Source: Prochlorococcus sp. AG-347-K18 (GTDB taxonomy: Bacteria > Cyanobacteriota > Cyanobacteriia > PCC-6307 > Cyanobiaceae). From it: a DNA stretch of 63,939 nt. The position numbers and the translations under genes are program-made. The first letter of the stretch is position 1; each line of letters begins with the position of its first letter. The notes under the pieces are model-generated. The model was given only the letters and a program-made list of their open reading frames with translations, searched no databases and had not been told where the DNA came from. Positions 7,901-17,582 of the stretch are shown here, one piece after another. The stretch spans positions 1 through 63,939 of the forward strand of contig QCCF01000010.1 in NCBI GenBank assembly GCA_003281365.1. The letters run 5' to 3'.

Positions 7901-8551
7901 TGGCTCTAATATTGTTAATGCAGATGCGATATCAGATCCAACAAGCATAGTACCTGTTGTTTCCATTGTTATAGATACCATTATAGGGATATCAATATTT
8001 TTACTATTAAGTACTTCTTTTGATGCTAATAAGGCAGATTTAATTTGCAATACATCTTGGCAAGTTTCAATTAAAAGAAGATCAACTCCTCCATCTATAA
8101 GACCATATATTTGTTCTTTATAGGATTGCTTTAATTCATCAAAATCTATATGTCCTAATGTTGGTAATTTAGTGGTTGGTCCAATTGAACCAGCAACATA
8201 CCTAGGTTTGTTAACTGATGCATATTTGGAAGCAGCGTTTTTTGCTATTAAGGCAGCATTTTTATTTATTTCATATGCTTTATCCGCTATATCATATTCT
8301 TCAAGAACTATGGATGAGGCTCCAAAAGTATTAGTTTCTATAACATGACAACCTGCTTCTAAGAATGAATTATGAACCTTTTCGACTATTTTTGGTGATG
8401 ATAAGACGAGGTTTTCATTACAACCTTCTAATTCTTTTCCTCCAAAGTTGTCTGAAGTAAGATTTAAGTTCTGAAACGATGTTCCAGTACCTCCGTCAAA
8501 AATAATTAATGGCTTATCTTCTCTATTTAGATAGGTTCTGAAAGATTCCAT
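4985..8551 (-). CDS. metH: Cobalamin-dependent methionine synthase
   Basis: Transfers the methyl of 5-methyltetrahydrofolate to homocysteine through cob(I)alamin. All four modules are visible in 1188 residues: a homocysteine-binding barrel with zinc cysteines C227, C293 and C294 (GGCCGTTPEH); a pterin-binding domain from about 345 (ILIVGERLNASGSKK); a cap plus B12 domain with DVHDIG at 744-749, H746 being the expected cobalt ligand; and a C-terminal reactivation domain with RYSFGYPACP. Full length and intact. It follows ilvE by 18 bases on the same strand, and cobN (cobalt insertion for B12) lies just beyond. No cobalamin riboswitch is visible in the short gap before it. Confidence 0.97.
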   Translation of the reverse strand: MESFRTYLNREDKPLIIFDGGTGTSFQNLNLTSDNFGGKELEGCNENLVLSSPKIVEKVHNSFLEAGCHVIETNTFGASSIVLEEYDIADKAYEINKNAALIAKNAASKYASVNKPRYVAGSIGPTTKLPTLGHIDFDELKQSYKEQIYGLIDGGVDLLLIETCQDVLQIKSALLASKEVLNSKNIDIPIMVSITMETTGTMLVGSDIASALTILEPFNIDILGLNCATGPEQMKEHIKYLSENSPFAISCIPNAGLPENIGGVAHYRLKPIELKMQLMNFIHDFNVQLIGGCCGTTPEHIKYLSSIIDEIIDNGRSKELGKNNSSGYIPSASSIYNSVPYKQDNSILIVGERLNASGSKKVRELLNNDDWDGLVAIAKQQQKENAHVLDVNVDYVGRDGVKDMKEITSRLVTNINLPLMIDSTDADKMESGLKASGGKCIINSTNYEDGNERFDQVLNLALGYGSGLVVGTIDEDGMARNAEKKYDIAKRAINRTRECGLSDYELFFDPLALPISTGIEEDRLNAKETITAISKIRDNYPDIHIILGISNISFGLSPLSRINLNSIFLDECIKAGLDSAIIAPNKILPLSKISEETKKLCLDLIYDKREFEDDICIYDPLVELTKAFQDLSIQDFKKASSENKNLTLEESLKNHIIDGEKIGLEDKLNKALKKYKPLEIINTFLLDGMKVVGDLFGSGQMQLPFVLQSAETMKFAVSILEPHMETVDENISNGKILIATVKGDVHDIGKNLVDIILTNNGYDVINLGIKQDVSAIIDAQKKHNADCIAMSGLLVKSTAFMKDNLEAFNNENISVPVILGGAALTPKFVNEDCSKIYKGKILYGKDAFTDLKFMNEYMNNKKKGNWSNTEGFINNEGININLASSKANSQDDKKSISIHTKTSKLNLKENFIRSKFIDEEEPIQAPFLGTKVLNDVDIDLNKLIFYLDTKALFSGQWQIKKGKNQSVDEYNNYLNSYAKPLLDKWLEIIIEKKLISPKAVYGYFRCGRKDNSIFIFDDKSLNTISQFNFPRQKSGNNLCIADFYCDLKNDKPIDIFPMQAVSMGDIASEYSQKLFQQDKYSDYLLFHGLTVQLAEALAEYVHALIRIECGFKTEEPDKNREILAQKYRGARYSFGYPACPKVSDSNIQLSLLDAKRINLTMDESEQLHPEQSTTAIISLHSKAKYFSA

Positions 8552-8569
8552 TTATTGCAAAATCGTTTT

Positions 8570-9487
8570 TTATATTGAGATTCTGGTTACCCAATTATCA
8601 TAGTCTTGAGAACGTCCTTCTGTTATTTCTATAAGCTTATTTTTTAATTTATTCATTATCGGTCTTTCTACATTTAATTCAGTAGATTCAATTTTTTTAA
8701 CTGGTGTAATTTTTGCTGCTGTACCAGTTAGAAAAACTTCATCTGCGATTAATAATTCTGTTTTATCAACAGGCCTTTCAATTACATTTATTCCAAATGA
8801 TTTTGCTAATTCAATTACACTAGCTCTAGTAATCCCCTCAAGGATATCTTGATCAACACCTGGAGTGATTAAGTCTCCATTTCTTACAATAAATAAATTC
8901 ATACCACTAGCTTCGCTTACCTTACCACTTGAATTTAATAGCAAGGCTTCATCAAACCCCGATAAACTAGCCTCTGTTTTGGCTAATGAACTAGTAATAT
9001 AAGCTCCACTTATTTTTCCCCGCAATGGCAGAGATCTATCTTCTTGCCTAGTCCAACTACTCATCCTACAAGAAACACCATCTGGGGATAAATAATCTCC
9101 AAGTTCAATACAGTAAACAAAGAAGTCTGTTTCAATATTGTGTAACCTTGGAGCTATACCTAAATCGCTTGTATATACAAATGGTCTTATATAAATAGGG
9201 TTTTTTGGCTTGTTTCTTTTAATAACTTCTTCTAAGGCGTTAAAAATATATTCTTCAGAAATATCAGTTAAGAGTAATTTTGCACTTTTAGATAATCTTT
9301 TTATGTGTTTATCAGTTCTAAACAAAAGGAATTCTTCTTTATTCGAAGGGTTAGGTATCGCTCTCATTCCTCCAAATGCAGCAGTACCATAATGTAATGC
9401 ATGAGTAGCTATTGATATTTTTGCATCTTTAAATGGAATACATTTACCTTCGAACCAGGCGTATGGAAGAAATTCATGCATATTCAA
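8570..9487 (-). CDS. ilvE: Branched-chain amino acid aminotransferase
   Basis: A fold-type IV PLP aminotransferase that makes valine, leucine and isoleucine from their 2-oxo acids with glutamate. The PLP lysine is K158 in RGKISGAYITSSLAKTEA. The C-terminal cofactor-binding signature is clear (EASGMNLFIVRNG, ILEGITRASVIELA, ADEVFLTGTAAKITPV). The 305 residues fit the family. It is divergent from cobN across 66 bases and is the likely first gene of an ilvE-metH unit. Confidence 0.95.
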   Translation of the reverse strand: MNMHEFLPYAWFEGKCIPFKDAKISIATHALHYGTAAFGGMRAIPNPSNKEEFLLFRTDKHIKRLSKSAKLLLTDISEEYIFNALEEVIKRNKPKNPIYIRPFVYTSDLGIAPRLHNIETDFFVYCIELGDYLSPDGVSCRMSSWTRQEDRSLPLRGKISGAYITSSLAKTEASLSGFDEALLLNSSGKVSEASGMNLFIVRNGDLITPGVDQDILEGITRASVIELAKSFGINVIERPVDKTELLIADEVFLTGTAAKITPVKKIESTELNVERPIMNKLKNKLIEITEGRSQDYDNWVTRISI

Positions 9488-9553
9488 TTTATTTAATTAA
9501 GGTAAACTTGTTTTATCCTACTTACATATTCTAAACCTTATTTATATATAAAA

Positions 9554-12500
9554 ATGCACAGAATATTAAATGTAGCAGGAAATGAAAAGAATAAGGATGA
9601 TTTAATTGAGCAACCAGCGGCAGATTTTATTTTTATAACAAGTGTCAAAGCTGATTTAAATCTTTTATCAAACTTATTGTTAGAAAAGGAATTTGCTTCA
9701 TTAAAAAATAATATAAGAGCTTTAGAAATTTCTAATATAAATTCCTCAGCTCAAATAGATAATTATTTATTGAAAACAATTAATTTTGCAAAAGTTGTTG
9801 TACTTAGAATTTTCGGAGATAAAGGTACATGGAACTATGGAATTGAACAACTTTTAAATTGGCAAGTAGTCAATAAAAAAAGGAAGTTAGTAATCTTATC
9901 AGGTACCGTTGATCAGGAAGTTTCCTTATGTGAAATAAGTAGTATAGATAAAGATGTAGCATTAAATATTTCTAAATTACTAAGATCTGGAGGACTCGAT
10001 AATTATAGAAAATTTCTTAATTGTTTAAATTATCTAAAGATAGATGAAACATTAATACCTGATGAGTTTTTGAAGATTTCTTTTTATGAAGATCCTTATT
10101 TGTATGATTGGAAAATAGAAAAAGGCGAAAAGATAGGAATAATCTCCTATAAATCCCTTTTTTTGGCTAATGAAATTGAACTAAACGATAAACTTAATTT
10201 GCAGTTAAGAAAATGCGGACACTCTCCTAAAACATTTTTTATTTCAACTTTAAAAGATCATATTATTCAAAAGAAATTAATAGAAATTTTTAAAAAAGAA
10301 GATATTAAAATAATAATTACCACAACTTCATTTTCTTCATCACAAATAAAAAATAATGATTTAATTGAAAATTCTACAAATATTTTTACTACTCTTAATA
10401 TCCCAATTTTACAGCTTCTATCTTCTAATAGATCAAGAAATAATTGGTTAAATTCATCAATTGGAATGAATTCATCTGATTTATTAATGCAAATAATTAT
10501 TCCAGAATTTGATGGAAGAATTACTACCTGTCCTGCAGCATTTAAAGAAATAATTTCTATTAAAAATTCACTTTACAGTGAAATAACTAGTTATAAAGCT
10601 GATCAAGTTGGTATTGAATGGATTTCAAAATTTGCGACAAATTATGTAAAACTTCAAAAACTTAATAATTTTGATAAAAGAATTTGTTTAGTAATAAGTA
10701 ATTATCCAGTAAAGAATGGAAGAATCGGTAATGGTGTTGGTCTTAATACACCATCTTCGATAATAAATATTCTTAACTGGTTAAAAGAAGAAGGTTATGA
10801 CCTTGGATCTTGTAATTATCCTCAGGATTCTTCGGAATTAATGTCAATTCTTATAAAAACTAGAACTAATGATATTGAATCTCAAAATAATAAACCATTA
10901 GATTACTTACCACTTAGAGAATATTTAAAATATTGGAATTATCTAGAACTAGATCCTAAAAATACTATTGTTAATCGTTGGGGCAAACCTTCTGATGCAA
11001 TAGATCTTGATAATGAAGGCTTCTCAATAAATGGTCTTAAATTTGGAAAAATAACATTATTGATTCAACCCCAACGAGGTTATGACGCTTACACTGATAG
11101 AGATATTCATTCGCCTGATCTTCCACCTCCCCATAGATATTTAGCACAATATTTTTGGATTGAAAAAGTTTTTAATGCAAATGCAATATGCCATATTGGC
11201 AAACATGGCACTGTTGAATGGTTACCTGGCAAATCTATAGGTCTCAGCAATAAATGTTTCCCAAATATTATTTGTCCAGCCATACCTAACATATATCCTT
11301 TTATCGTAAATGATCCTGGCGAAGGATCCCAAGCCAAAAGAAGAACTGCCGCCACAATTATTGATCACTTAACTCCTCCTTTGGATAGGTCAGAATTATA
11401 TGGAAAATATTCAATATTAGAAAATTATTTAGACGAATATTTTGAAGCAAGATTATTAAATTCTAGTCGTATTGAAATAATAGAAAAATCAATTTTTGAA
11501 TTAATTAAAAAAGATTTTAGTGAAATTACTTTAAAGAATAAAATTAATCAAATAGAAGAAATTGATTCCTTTCTTTGCAAAATTAAAGAGTCTCAAATTA
11601 GAACAGGATTGCATGTTTTTGGCAACAGGCAGGATGCAATTAATGAAATAAATTTATTCTTGTGTATAGCTAGAGTGCCAAATACCAGCAGACTTGGAAT
11701 TGTTCAATACATAGCGGAAAATTTAAAGCTAGATTTGATTCCCTGGACTAATAATTATGATCAAAAGATTACTGAAAAGGATAAAAAAATATTATTAACG
11801 TTTTCAAACAAAAAAATTTTAAACTTTAGAATGGCTGTTGATTTTTTGGAACAACAAGCAAAATATCTAGTATATTTATTTTTTTATAAAAAGAATACCA
11901 ATATAAAATATTTAGAAAAATATAAAAATCAGAAAATAATAGACTATTTCTTTAATGATAAAAAACATACTAATTATTTTTTATCATTAAAAAATGAGAT
12001 TCTAACTCCAATTATTAATTCATCATTTAATGAAAAATTATCATTTATTAATTCATTAAATGGCAAATATGTAAAAAGTGGTCCATCTGGAGCTCCTACG
12101 AGAGGTAAAACAGAAGCTTTACCTACTGGTAAAAATTTCTTTTCAGTTGATTCTAGAGGACTGCCAACTGAATCAGCATGGAAAGTTGGTTGTCAATCCG
12201 CGTCTCAAATACTCGATTTATACAAACAAGAGAATGGAGAAGATTTAAAAAATATAGCAATATCTGTATGGGCAACATCCACAATGAGAAATGGTGGTGA
12301 AGACATATGTCAAATACTATATTTATTAGGAGTTCAACCTATCTGGGATGGACCTTCAAGAAGAGTAATAGATTTGGAAATTATACCTTTATCTATTCTC
12401 GAAAGACCAAGGGTTGATGTTACTTTAAGGATTTCTGGAATGTTTAGAGATGCTTTTCCCCAGTTAGTTAAATTAACTTCTAAAGCAATAAATCTTATTT

Positions 12501-13291
12501 CCAATCTTAATGAGAATGTTGAATTTAACCCTCTTGCTGGAGCATTAAAGAATGGTGATCCAATTAATCGTATATTTGGGTCAGCGCCAGGATCATATGG
12601 AGCTGGTCTACAAGAATTAATTTCAAATTCTAATTGGGATAATATTGATGACTTTGGAGAATCTTTTCTTAATTGGAGTAAGTGGATTTACAGTGATAAT
12701 CTTGAACCTATAGAGGACAAAATATCGTTAGAAAACGCTCTTAAAAAAGTTCAGCTAGTTGTACATAACCAAGATAATAAGGAACATGATATTTTAGATT
12801 CTGACGACTATTATCAGTTTCAGGGTGGTTTATCTTCAGCAGTAAAAAAGTTGAGCGGTAATTTACCTGAAATGTATCATGGTGATTTATCTAAATTTGG
12901 ATTATCTAAAATTTCAAAATTACAAGATGAAATTAATAAGGTCGTTATATCAAGAATTCTTAACCCAAAATGGATAAACGGAATGAAGGATAATGGTTAT
13001 AAAGGAGCGTTTGAATTTTCAGCAACACTTGATTACCTATATGCTTTTGATGCTTCTACTGAAGTAGTATCAGATTGGTGTTATGAGGAAGTTTATAAAT
13101 CATGGTTGTGTGATCGGGATCTTAAGAATTTTTTTCTGGAGAATAATCCATGGGCTTTAAGAGACATTGCACAAAGATTTCTTGAAATTGTTAATAGAAA
13201 AATGTGGAATAATAGTTCTTCTGATGTTACTGAAAATTTAAAGAACATAATTATTAATACTGAATCAATAATTGAAAAGAACGAATTCTGA
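9554..13291 (+). CDS. cobN: Cobaltochelatase subunit CobN
   Basis: The large subunit (1245 aa) of the ATP-dependent chelatase that inserts cobalt into hydrogenobyrinic diamide or a close relative; it is homologous to ChlH/BchH of magnesium chelatase. The family signature HIGKHGTVEWLPGK (about 546-559) is present, as are GEGSQAKRR and GPSGAPTRGKTEALPTGKNF, both typical of CobN rather than ChlH. In cyanobacteria the small chelatase subunits are probably shared with ChlI/ChlD, which is inference. Its position next to metH, a B12 enzyme, is suggestive. It ends one base before the convergent PHP gene. Confidence 0.95.
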   Translation: MHRILNVAGNEKNKDDLIEQPAADFIFITSVKADLNLLSNLLLEKEFASLKNNIRALEISNINSSAQIDNYLLKTINFAKVVVLRIFGDKGTWNYGIEQLLNWQVVNKKRKLVILSGTVDQEVSLCEISSIDKDVALNISKLLRSGGLDNYRKFLNCLNYLKIDETLIPDEFLKISFYEDPYLYDWKIEKGEKIGIISYKSLFLANEIELNDKLNLQLRKCGHSPKTFFISTLKDHIIQKKLIEIFKKEDIKIIITTTSFSSSQIKNNDLIENSTNIFTTLNIPILQLLSSNRSRNNWLNSSIGMNSSDLLMQIIIPEFDGRITTCPAAFKEIISIKNSLYSEITSYKADQVGIEWISKFATNYVKLQKLNNFDKRICLVISNYPVKNGRIGNGVGLNTPSSIINILNWLKEEGYDLGSCNYPQDSSELMSILIKTRTNDIESQNNKPLDYLPLREYLKYWNYLELDPKNTIVNRWGKPSDAIDLDNEGFSINGLKFGKITLLIQPQRGYDAYTDRDIHSPDLPPPHRYLAQYFWIEKVFNANAICHIGKHGTVEWLPGKSIGLSNKCFPNIICPAIPNIYPFIVNDPGEGSQAKRRTAATIIDHLTPPLDRSELYGKYSILENYLDEYFEARLLNSSRIEIIEKSIFELIKKDFSEITLKNKINQIEEIDSFLCKIKESQIRTGLHVFGNRQDAINEINLFLCIARVPNTSRLGIVQYIAENLKLDLIPWTNNYDQKITEKDKKILLTFSNKKILNFRMAVDFLEQQAKYLVYLFFYKKNTNIKYLEKYKNQKIIDYFFNDKKHTNYFLSLKNEILTPIINSSFNEKLSFINSLNGKYVKSGPSGAPTRGKTEALPTGKNFFSVDSRGLPTESAWKVGCQSASQILDLYKQENGEDLKNIAISVWATSTMRNGGEDICQILYLLGVQPIWDGPSRRVIDLEIIPLSILERPRVDVTLRISGMFRDAFPQLVKLTSKAINLISNLNENVEFNPLAGALKNGDPINRIFGSAPGSYGAGLQELISNSNWDNIDDFGESFLNWSKWIYSDNLEPIEDKISLENALKKVQLVVHNQDNKEHDILDSDDYYQFQGGLSSAVKKLSGNLPEMYHGDLSKFGLSKISKLQDEINKVVISRILNPKWINGMKDNGYKGAFEFSATLDYLYAFDASTEVVSDWCYEEVYKSWLCDRDLKNFFLENNPWALRDIAQRFLEIVNRKMWNNSSSDVTENLKNIIINTESIIEKNEF

Positions 13292-13292
13292 A

Positions 13293-13940
13293 TTATCTGC
13301 CTAATAGTGAAAGTCCATGACTATCTGTTCCGCACGTTTTTAGCATTGAATATTTATCTGCTAATTTATCTATTTCTGAACAGACAAATAAACTAGGATT
13401 CCATACTTCATTAAGTTCATAATCGTACCAAACCTCAATTCCATCAATACCTTGTATTTTGGCCTCTGGAATTAATTTATAAAAGGGAATCCTATACCTC
13501 GCTGGATGTGCAAGAAATGATAAACCACCAGCTAAATCTATTGCTTTAACAACTGATTTAATATTTAAATCATTACCTATTGGAGACTCTCCAAGGATGT
13601 AGGGATTAAGGTGTCTACTTTTAATATCTATTCCCAATCCAATTACATGTACTAAACATCCTAGAATCAAACAATTAATTTCTATTCCCGAAATTAATGT
13701 AAAAGAATCTTTAGGATAATTTTTGAGTATATTATTTTTTTTTATATATTCATGAGCTTTAATTGTATGATGATCGGTTATTGATAAAAATTTCAAGTTA
13801 TTTTTATAAGCTTGTTCTAAAAGTTCATAAGGTTCTAGACTTCCATCACTAAATTTTGTATGACAGTGAAAATTAATATTTTTTGGACAACTATATTTAT
13901 TAATATTGGAAGTTAATTTTATTAAGTCTTCCCTATTCAT
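13293..13940 (-). CDS. PHP-domain phosphoesterase (215 aa)
   Basis: A metal-dependent phosphoesterase of the PHP family. The metal-binding motifs are in order: HCHTKFSDGS (H25, H27, D32), ITDHHT (D56, H57, H58), a glutamate in GIEINC, LAHPARY and TCGTDSHG near the end. It is shorter than the E. coli YciV/RnAM type (about 290 aa), so the substrate cannot be inferred; nucleotides or oligoribonucleotides are options. It overlaps the end of the HemJ gene by 8 bases, so the two are probably translated together. Confidence 0.85.
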   Translation of the reverse strand: MNREDLIKLTSNINKYSCPKNINFHCHTKFSDGSLEPYELLEQAYKNNLKFLSITDHHTIKAHEYIKKNNILKNYPKDSFTLISGIEINCLILGCLVHVIGLGIDIKSRHLNPYILGESPIGNDLNIKSVVKAIDLAGGLSFLAHPARYRIPFYKLIPEAKIQGIDGIEVWYDYELNEVWNPSLFVCSEIDKLADKYSMLKTCGTDSHGLSLLGR

Positions 13941-14499
13941 TACTTAATGAATTCTCATTTTTCATTCTAATCTTTGCATATAATTGTATTGAAGCCAACA
14001 TAAAAATAACAAGTCCAACGACACTCCAAGTAGCAACACTGGTTGGAAAATTATTTTTAAAAATAACTAAAAGTACAATTATAAATAATAATAAAGTAGG
14101 TAATTCATTTAATAATCTTAGGTTTTTTGCTGAAATGGTTGATGTACCATTTTGTAATGAATACATTATTTTATAACAATAAGAATGATAAATTACTAAT
14201 CCCAAAACAAAAGAAATTTTTATTTGCAACCACTTCTCACTTAACCAACTTGGTTGCATAATAACCATACATATAGCCATACTTAAAGCTAATATCATCC
14301 CAGGAGTTGTGATAATATTCGCCAGCCTTTTTTCCATCAAGGTGTATTGTTTACTAAAGGCTATTTTTAATTCATTATCCATATTTTTAGATTCTTCATG
14401 ATATATAAAAAGTCTTACTAAATAAAAAAGTCCCGAAAACCAAACGATTACACCAATAATGTGAAGTGATTTAAACCAGAGATAAGCTTCAGCTGCCAA
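13933..14499 (-). CDS. hemJ: Protoporphyrinogen IX oxidase, HemJ type
   Basis: A 188-residue integral membrane protein with about four helices. It carries the hallmark start AYLWFKSLHIIGVIVWFSGL with the conserved H13 and the motif LFYLVRLFIYHEES. HemJ oxidises protoporphyrinogen IX to protoporphyrin IX, shared by haem and chlorophyll synthesis; many cyanobacteria use it in place of HemG or HemY. The family was formerly UPF0093. The last 8 bases overlap the PHP gene. Confidence 0.9.
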   Translation of the reverse strand: MAAEAYLWFKSLHIIGVIVWFSGLFYLVRLFIYHEESKNMDNELKIAFSKQYTLMEKRLANIITTPGMILALSMAICMVIMQPSWLSEKWLQIKISFVLGLVIYHSYCYKIMYSLQNGTSTISAKNLRLLNELPTLLLFIIVLLVIFKNNFPTSVATWSVVGLVIFMLASIQLYAKIRMKNENSLSNE

Positions 14500-14587
14500 A
14501 TTACTAGATTAAATTAATAATATATATTTTTAATATAGTTATATTTATCAATATCAAGAAATCTATTTTTCAAAAATTAATTAATAT

Positions 14588-16546
14588 TTATAACTCGTGA
14601 AAATATTCATATATATCATTTACTGAATTTTTTCCAAGTCCTTTAACTTTTGATAAATCCTCTTTACTGGCTATTCTTATCGCGTCTATTGATTTAAAAT
14701 GCTCAAGCAATTCTCTTATTCTTGATGGCCCTAATCCACTGATTTGGGACAATTGTGACCTATTCATTCTCTTAGATCTTTTGTCCCTATGAAAAGATAA
14801 CGCAAATCTATGTGCTTCATCTCTTAACCTTCTTAATAGAAGAACTCCTTTTTGATTTTCATCAGTATCAAGAGACTTTGTATAGCCTGGAATAAATATT
14901 TCTTCATTTTTTTTTGCCAATGAACATATAGTAACTTCTTCTTCAAGATTTAATTCTTTTAATGCTTTAATAGCTGCATTTAACTGCCCTTTACCTCCGT
15001 CAATCATTATTAAATCAGGCCAATCTGATAAAAGTTCATTGTCTAATTTGCTATTTGTTTTATCATGCAATATTGAAAAATCACCTCCGCTTTTTTTAAA
15101 TGTTGACCATTTTCTAAACCTTCTAAGTATTACTTCATATATAGATGCAAAATCATCACTATGACCTATAAAAACGTTTGGATCTTTAATTTTATATTTC
15201 CTATAGTGCTGCTTAGAAGGAATACCATCAATAAAAACGACTTGTGATGCTACAGGGTCTGTACCTTGAATATGGCTTATATCATAACCTTCAATTCTTT
15301 TAGGTTGTTCACTTAATTCAAGTATTTGGGCAAGATCCTCAATTGATGATTCATTATCTTGTATCCCATTTAATATTCTATCTAATTCTAATTTCGCATT
15401 TTTTAAAACCATCTCTACAGTTTCATGTTTCTTATTTCTTTTTGGGATTATGATTTTTACTTTCTTTTTTCTTAGTTCCCTTAACCAATCCTCTATGGTT
15501 GCTTGTTTTGGAAGTTCATATTGGATAAGAATTTCTGATGGTATTTCTACTCCTTCAACATTCATATAATGCTCTTCTAATACTCTTTGTAGAATAAGAT
15601 TCTCATCTTCATTATTTAATTTTTGACTATATCCAATTCTCCCAATCAGCTTACCAGATCTCATTTGGAAAATTTGTATACTAGCTACATTTTTTTCTGA
15701 AACTATTCCAAAGATATCTCTATTAATTGAAGAATCTGGTATTGATATTTTTTGTGATTCAGTTAATAATTTTAAACCTGAAATCTGATCCCTTATTTTT
15801 GCTGCATTCTCATAATCTAAATCATTTGAAAATTGAAGCATTTTATTTTGTAAGAAGATTTCTAAGTCATCATTTCTTCCCTGAAATATCATAGATACTT
15901 GTTTCATTATTTTTTTATAATCGTCAGATGATATTACTTCTTGGCAAACACCTGGACATCTTCCTATTGAATAATTCAAACAAGTTCTATCTTTATAAAC
16001 TGGCCTTGGTCTTTGTCTTAGTGGAAATATTTTTTTTATTGTAAATAATGTTCTCCTTAATAATCCTACATCAACATAAGGTCCATAATATCTGTCTAAA
16101 TTATTTCTATTTCTTCTTCTTCTTGTAATAAATATTCGGGGATATTTTTCACTCCAAGTTATGCAAAGATATGGATATTTCTTATCATCCTTTAAAAGAA
16201 TATTAAAGTATGGTTTGTTTGTTTTTATTAAATTTGACTCTAAATTCAGTGCTTCATATTCGCTATCTGTAACTATAATTTCTATTTCAGTTATTTGACG
16301 AACCATCAAACTTAATCTTGGAGTTAAATCAGAAAAATTATTGAAATAACTACTTACTCTACTCCGTAGTTTTTTAGATTTGCCAATATAAAGTAAATTA
16401 TTATCTATATCCTTAAAAAGATAACAACCAGATGACTTTGGAATTTCGGATAGTCTCGATTTTAATAACTCCTTATTGTTAATTAATTTATATTCAATTT
16501 TAAAATTATATTTATTATCTATTGATTTAATAGAGGAATTACTCAT
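14588..16546 (-). CDS. uvrC: Excinuclease ABC subunit C
   Basis: The dual-incision nuclease of nucleotide excision repair. Domains in order: a GIY-YIG endonuclease (GCYLFKDIDNNLLYIGKSKK, about 40-60); a cysteine cluster (CLNYSIGRCPGVC, about 189-201); a UVR domain for UvrB binding (LDYENAAKIRDQI); the RNase H-like EndoV nuclease (EGYDISHIQGTDPVASQVVF, DLIMIDGGKGQLNAA); and tandem helix-hairpin-helix motifs at the C-terminus (ISGLGPSRIRELLEHF, VKGLGKNSVNDIYEYF). Full length at 652 residues. The flavin reductase gene ends 9 bases upstream on the same strand. Confidence 0.96.
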   Translation of the reverse strand: MSNSSIKSIDNKYNFKIEYKLINNKELLKSRLSEIPKSSGCYLFKDIDNNLLYIGKSKKLRSRVSSYFNNFSDLTPRLSLMVRQITEIEIIVTDSEYEALNLESNLIKTNKPYFNILLKDDKKYPYLCITWSEKYPRIFITRRRRNRNNLDRYYGPYVDVGLLRRTLFTIKKIFPLRQRPRPVYKDRTCLNYSIGRCPGVCQEVISSDDYKKIMKQVSMIFQGRNDDLEIFLQNKMLQFSNDLDYENAAKIRDQISGLKLLTESQKISIPDSSINRDIFGIVSEKNVASIQIFQMRSGKLIGRIGYSQKLNNEDENLILQRVLEEHYMNVEGVEIPSEILIQYELPKQATIEDWLRELRKKKVKIIIPKRNKKHETVEMVLKNAKLELDRILNGIQDNESSIEDLAQILELSEQPKRIEGYDISHIQGTDPVASQVVFIDGIPSKQHYRKYKIKDPNVFIGHSDDFASIYEVILRRFRKWSTFKKSGGDFSILHDKTNSKLDNELLSDWPDLIMIDGGKGQLNAAIKALKELNLEEEVTICSLAKKNEEIFIPGYTKSLDTDENQKGVLLLRRLRDEAHRFALSFHRDKRSKRMNRSQLSQISGLGPSRIRELLEHFKSIDAIRIASKEDLSKVKGLGKNSVNDIYEYFHEL

Positions 16547-16555
16547 TTATAATGA

Positions 16556-17044
16556 TTAACCTCCATAATTCCAGCCAGTTGAAGATAAATTTAGTGAGTC
16601 AACATCATTATTCAAATAAGCAGATTTAACTTCTCCTACAAAAACTGTATGGTCTCCATGAATAACACTTCCAACAACATTACATTCAACTCCACCTACA
16701 CTATCAACTAAAATAGGCAACCCATACTCACCTAGATTAAATTCAACAGATTCAAATCTACCTCCTAATGCTTTTTGGGGTTTAAAGAAAACTGCTGCTA
16801 GATCCTTTTGATCACTTTTGAGAACATTTAATGAGAACTTATTTGTGGACTTTATTATTTCATGACTAGAACCTTCTGCTCTTACTGCCATAACCACTAA
16901 TGGGGGAGTAAATGAACCTTGAGTAACCCAACTAGCTGTAAATCCATTTACTTCATTTTTATTCTCGTCTCTAACACCACAAATGAATAACCCATGAGGT
17001 ATTTTTCTTAATAAGATTTTTTTTGCTTCTAGATTTAATGTCAT
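16556..17044 (-). CDS. Flavin reductase-like domain protein (FMN-binding)
   Basis: A 162-residue single-domain protein of the flavin reductase-like split-barrel family. It has the typical strands IPHGLFICGVRDEN and NGFTASWVTQGSFTPPLVVM, the FSLNVL segment and a C-terminal GDHTVFVGEVKSA. Such domains bind FMN and reduce it with NAD(P)H. In cyanobacteria they also occur fused in flavodiiron proteins, but here the domain stands alone. Partner and substrate are unknown. It lies 9 bases upstream of uvrC and is divergent from coaD. Confidence 0.85.
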   Translation of the reverse strand: MTLNLEAKKILLRKIPHGLFICGVRDENKNEVNGFTASWVTQGSFTPPLVVMAVRAEGSSHEIIKSTNKFSLNVLKSDQKDLAAVFFKPQKALGGRFESVEFNLGEYGLPILVDSVGGVECNVVGSVIHGDHTVFVGEVKSAYLNNDVDSLNLSSTGWNYGG

Positions 17045-17103
17045 AATTGATTTATCTAATAAACTTATTTTAACTAAATTTCTTATTCGATCATAATAAA
17101 TTT

Positions 17104-17577
17104 ATGAAAATTCTTTATCCAGGGACATTTGATCCATTAACAAACGGACATATTGATTTAATAGAAAGGGCTGAAAAAATATTTGGCACTTTAGTTGTTG
17201 CTGTTCTAGAAAATACTGCTAAAACGCCAACATTTAATCTTCAAAGACGAATCTTACAAATAAAAAATTCTCTTTCTCATTTACCTAATATTGAAGTTAT
17301 TTCTTATTCCGGCCTCACTGTGGATTGTGCAAATGATCTAAATGCTAATCTTATCCTAAGAGGCTTAAGAGCAATGAGTGATTTTGAGTATGAACTCCAG
17401 ATCGCACATACAAATAAATCTCTTAATAATGATATTGAAACTATATTTTTATCAACAAATACAAATTTTAGTTTTCTTAGTAGTTCCTTAGTAAAAGAAG
17501 TGGCAAAATTTGGAGGTGAAATAAATCACATGGTACCCCCTTCTGTTGAAAAGGATTTAAAAGAATATTTTAAATAA
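17104..17577 (+). CDS. coaD: Pantetheine-phosphate adenylyltransferase
   Basis: Adenylates 4'-phosphopantetheine in coenzyme A synthesis. Diagnostic motifs are all present in 157 residues: [19 protein letters not shown] at the start (TxGH nucleotidyltransferase signature), [20 protein letters not shown] (about 88-107), and the ISSS-type [15 protein letters not shown] near the end. The ATG start fits the motif position exactly. It is convergent with dacB, with a 5-base gap. Confidence 0.96.
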   Translation: MKILYPGTFDPLTNGHIDLIERAEKIFGTLVVAVLENTAKTPTFNLQRRILQIKNSLSHLPNIEVISYSGLTVDCANDLNANLILRGLRAMSDFEYELQIAHTNKSLNNDIETIFLSTNTNFSFLSSSLVKEVAKFGGEINHMVPPSVEKDLKEYFK

Positions 17578-17582
17578 TGTAT

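Noticed and set aside
7324-8123. Open frames of 90-110 codons opposite metH
   Set aside because: They lie fully inside a strongly conserved gene on the other strand and show no family features, so they are antisense shadows. The same holds for frames opposite cobN, dnaK, leuS, the decarboxylase and the PerM-like gene.
8552-8569. Cobalamin riboswitch before metH
   Set aside because: Only 18 bases separate ilvE and metH, and no B12-box-like block is visible there or in the 66 bases before ilvE.
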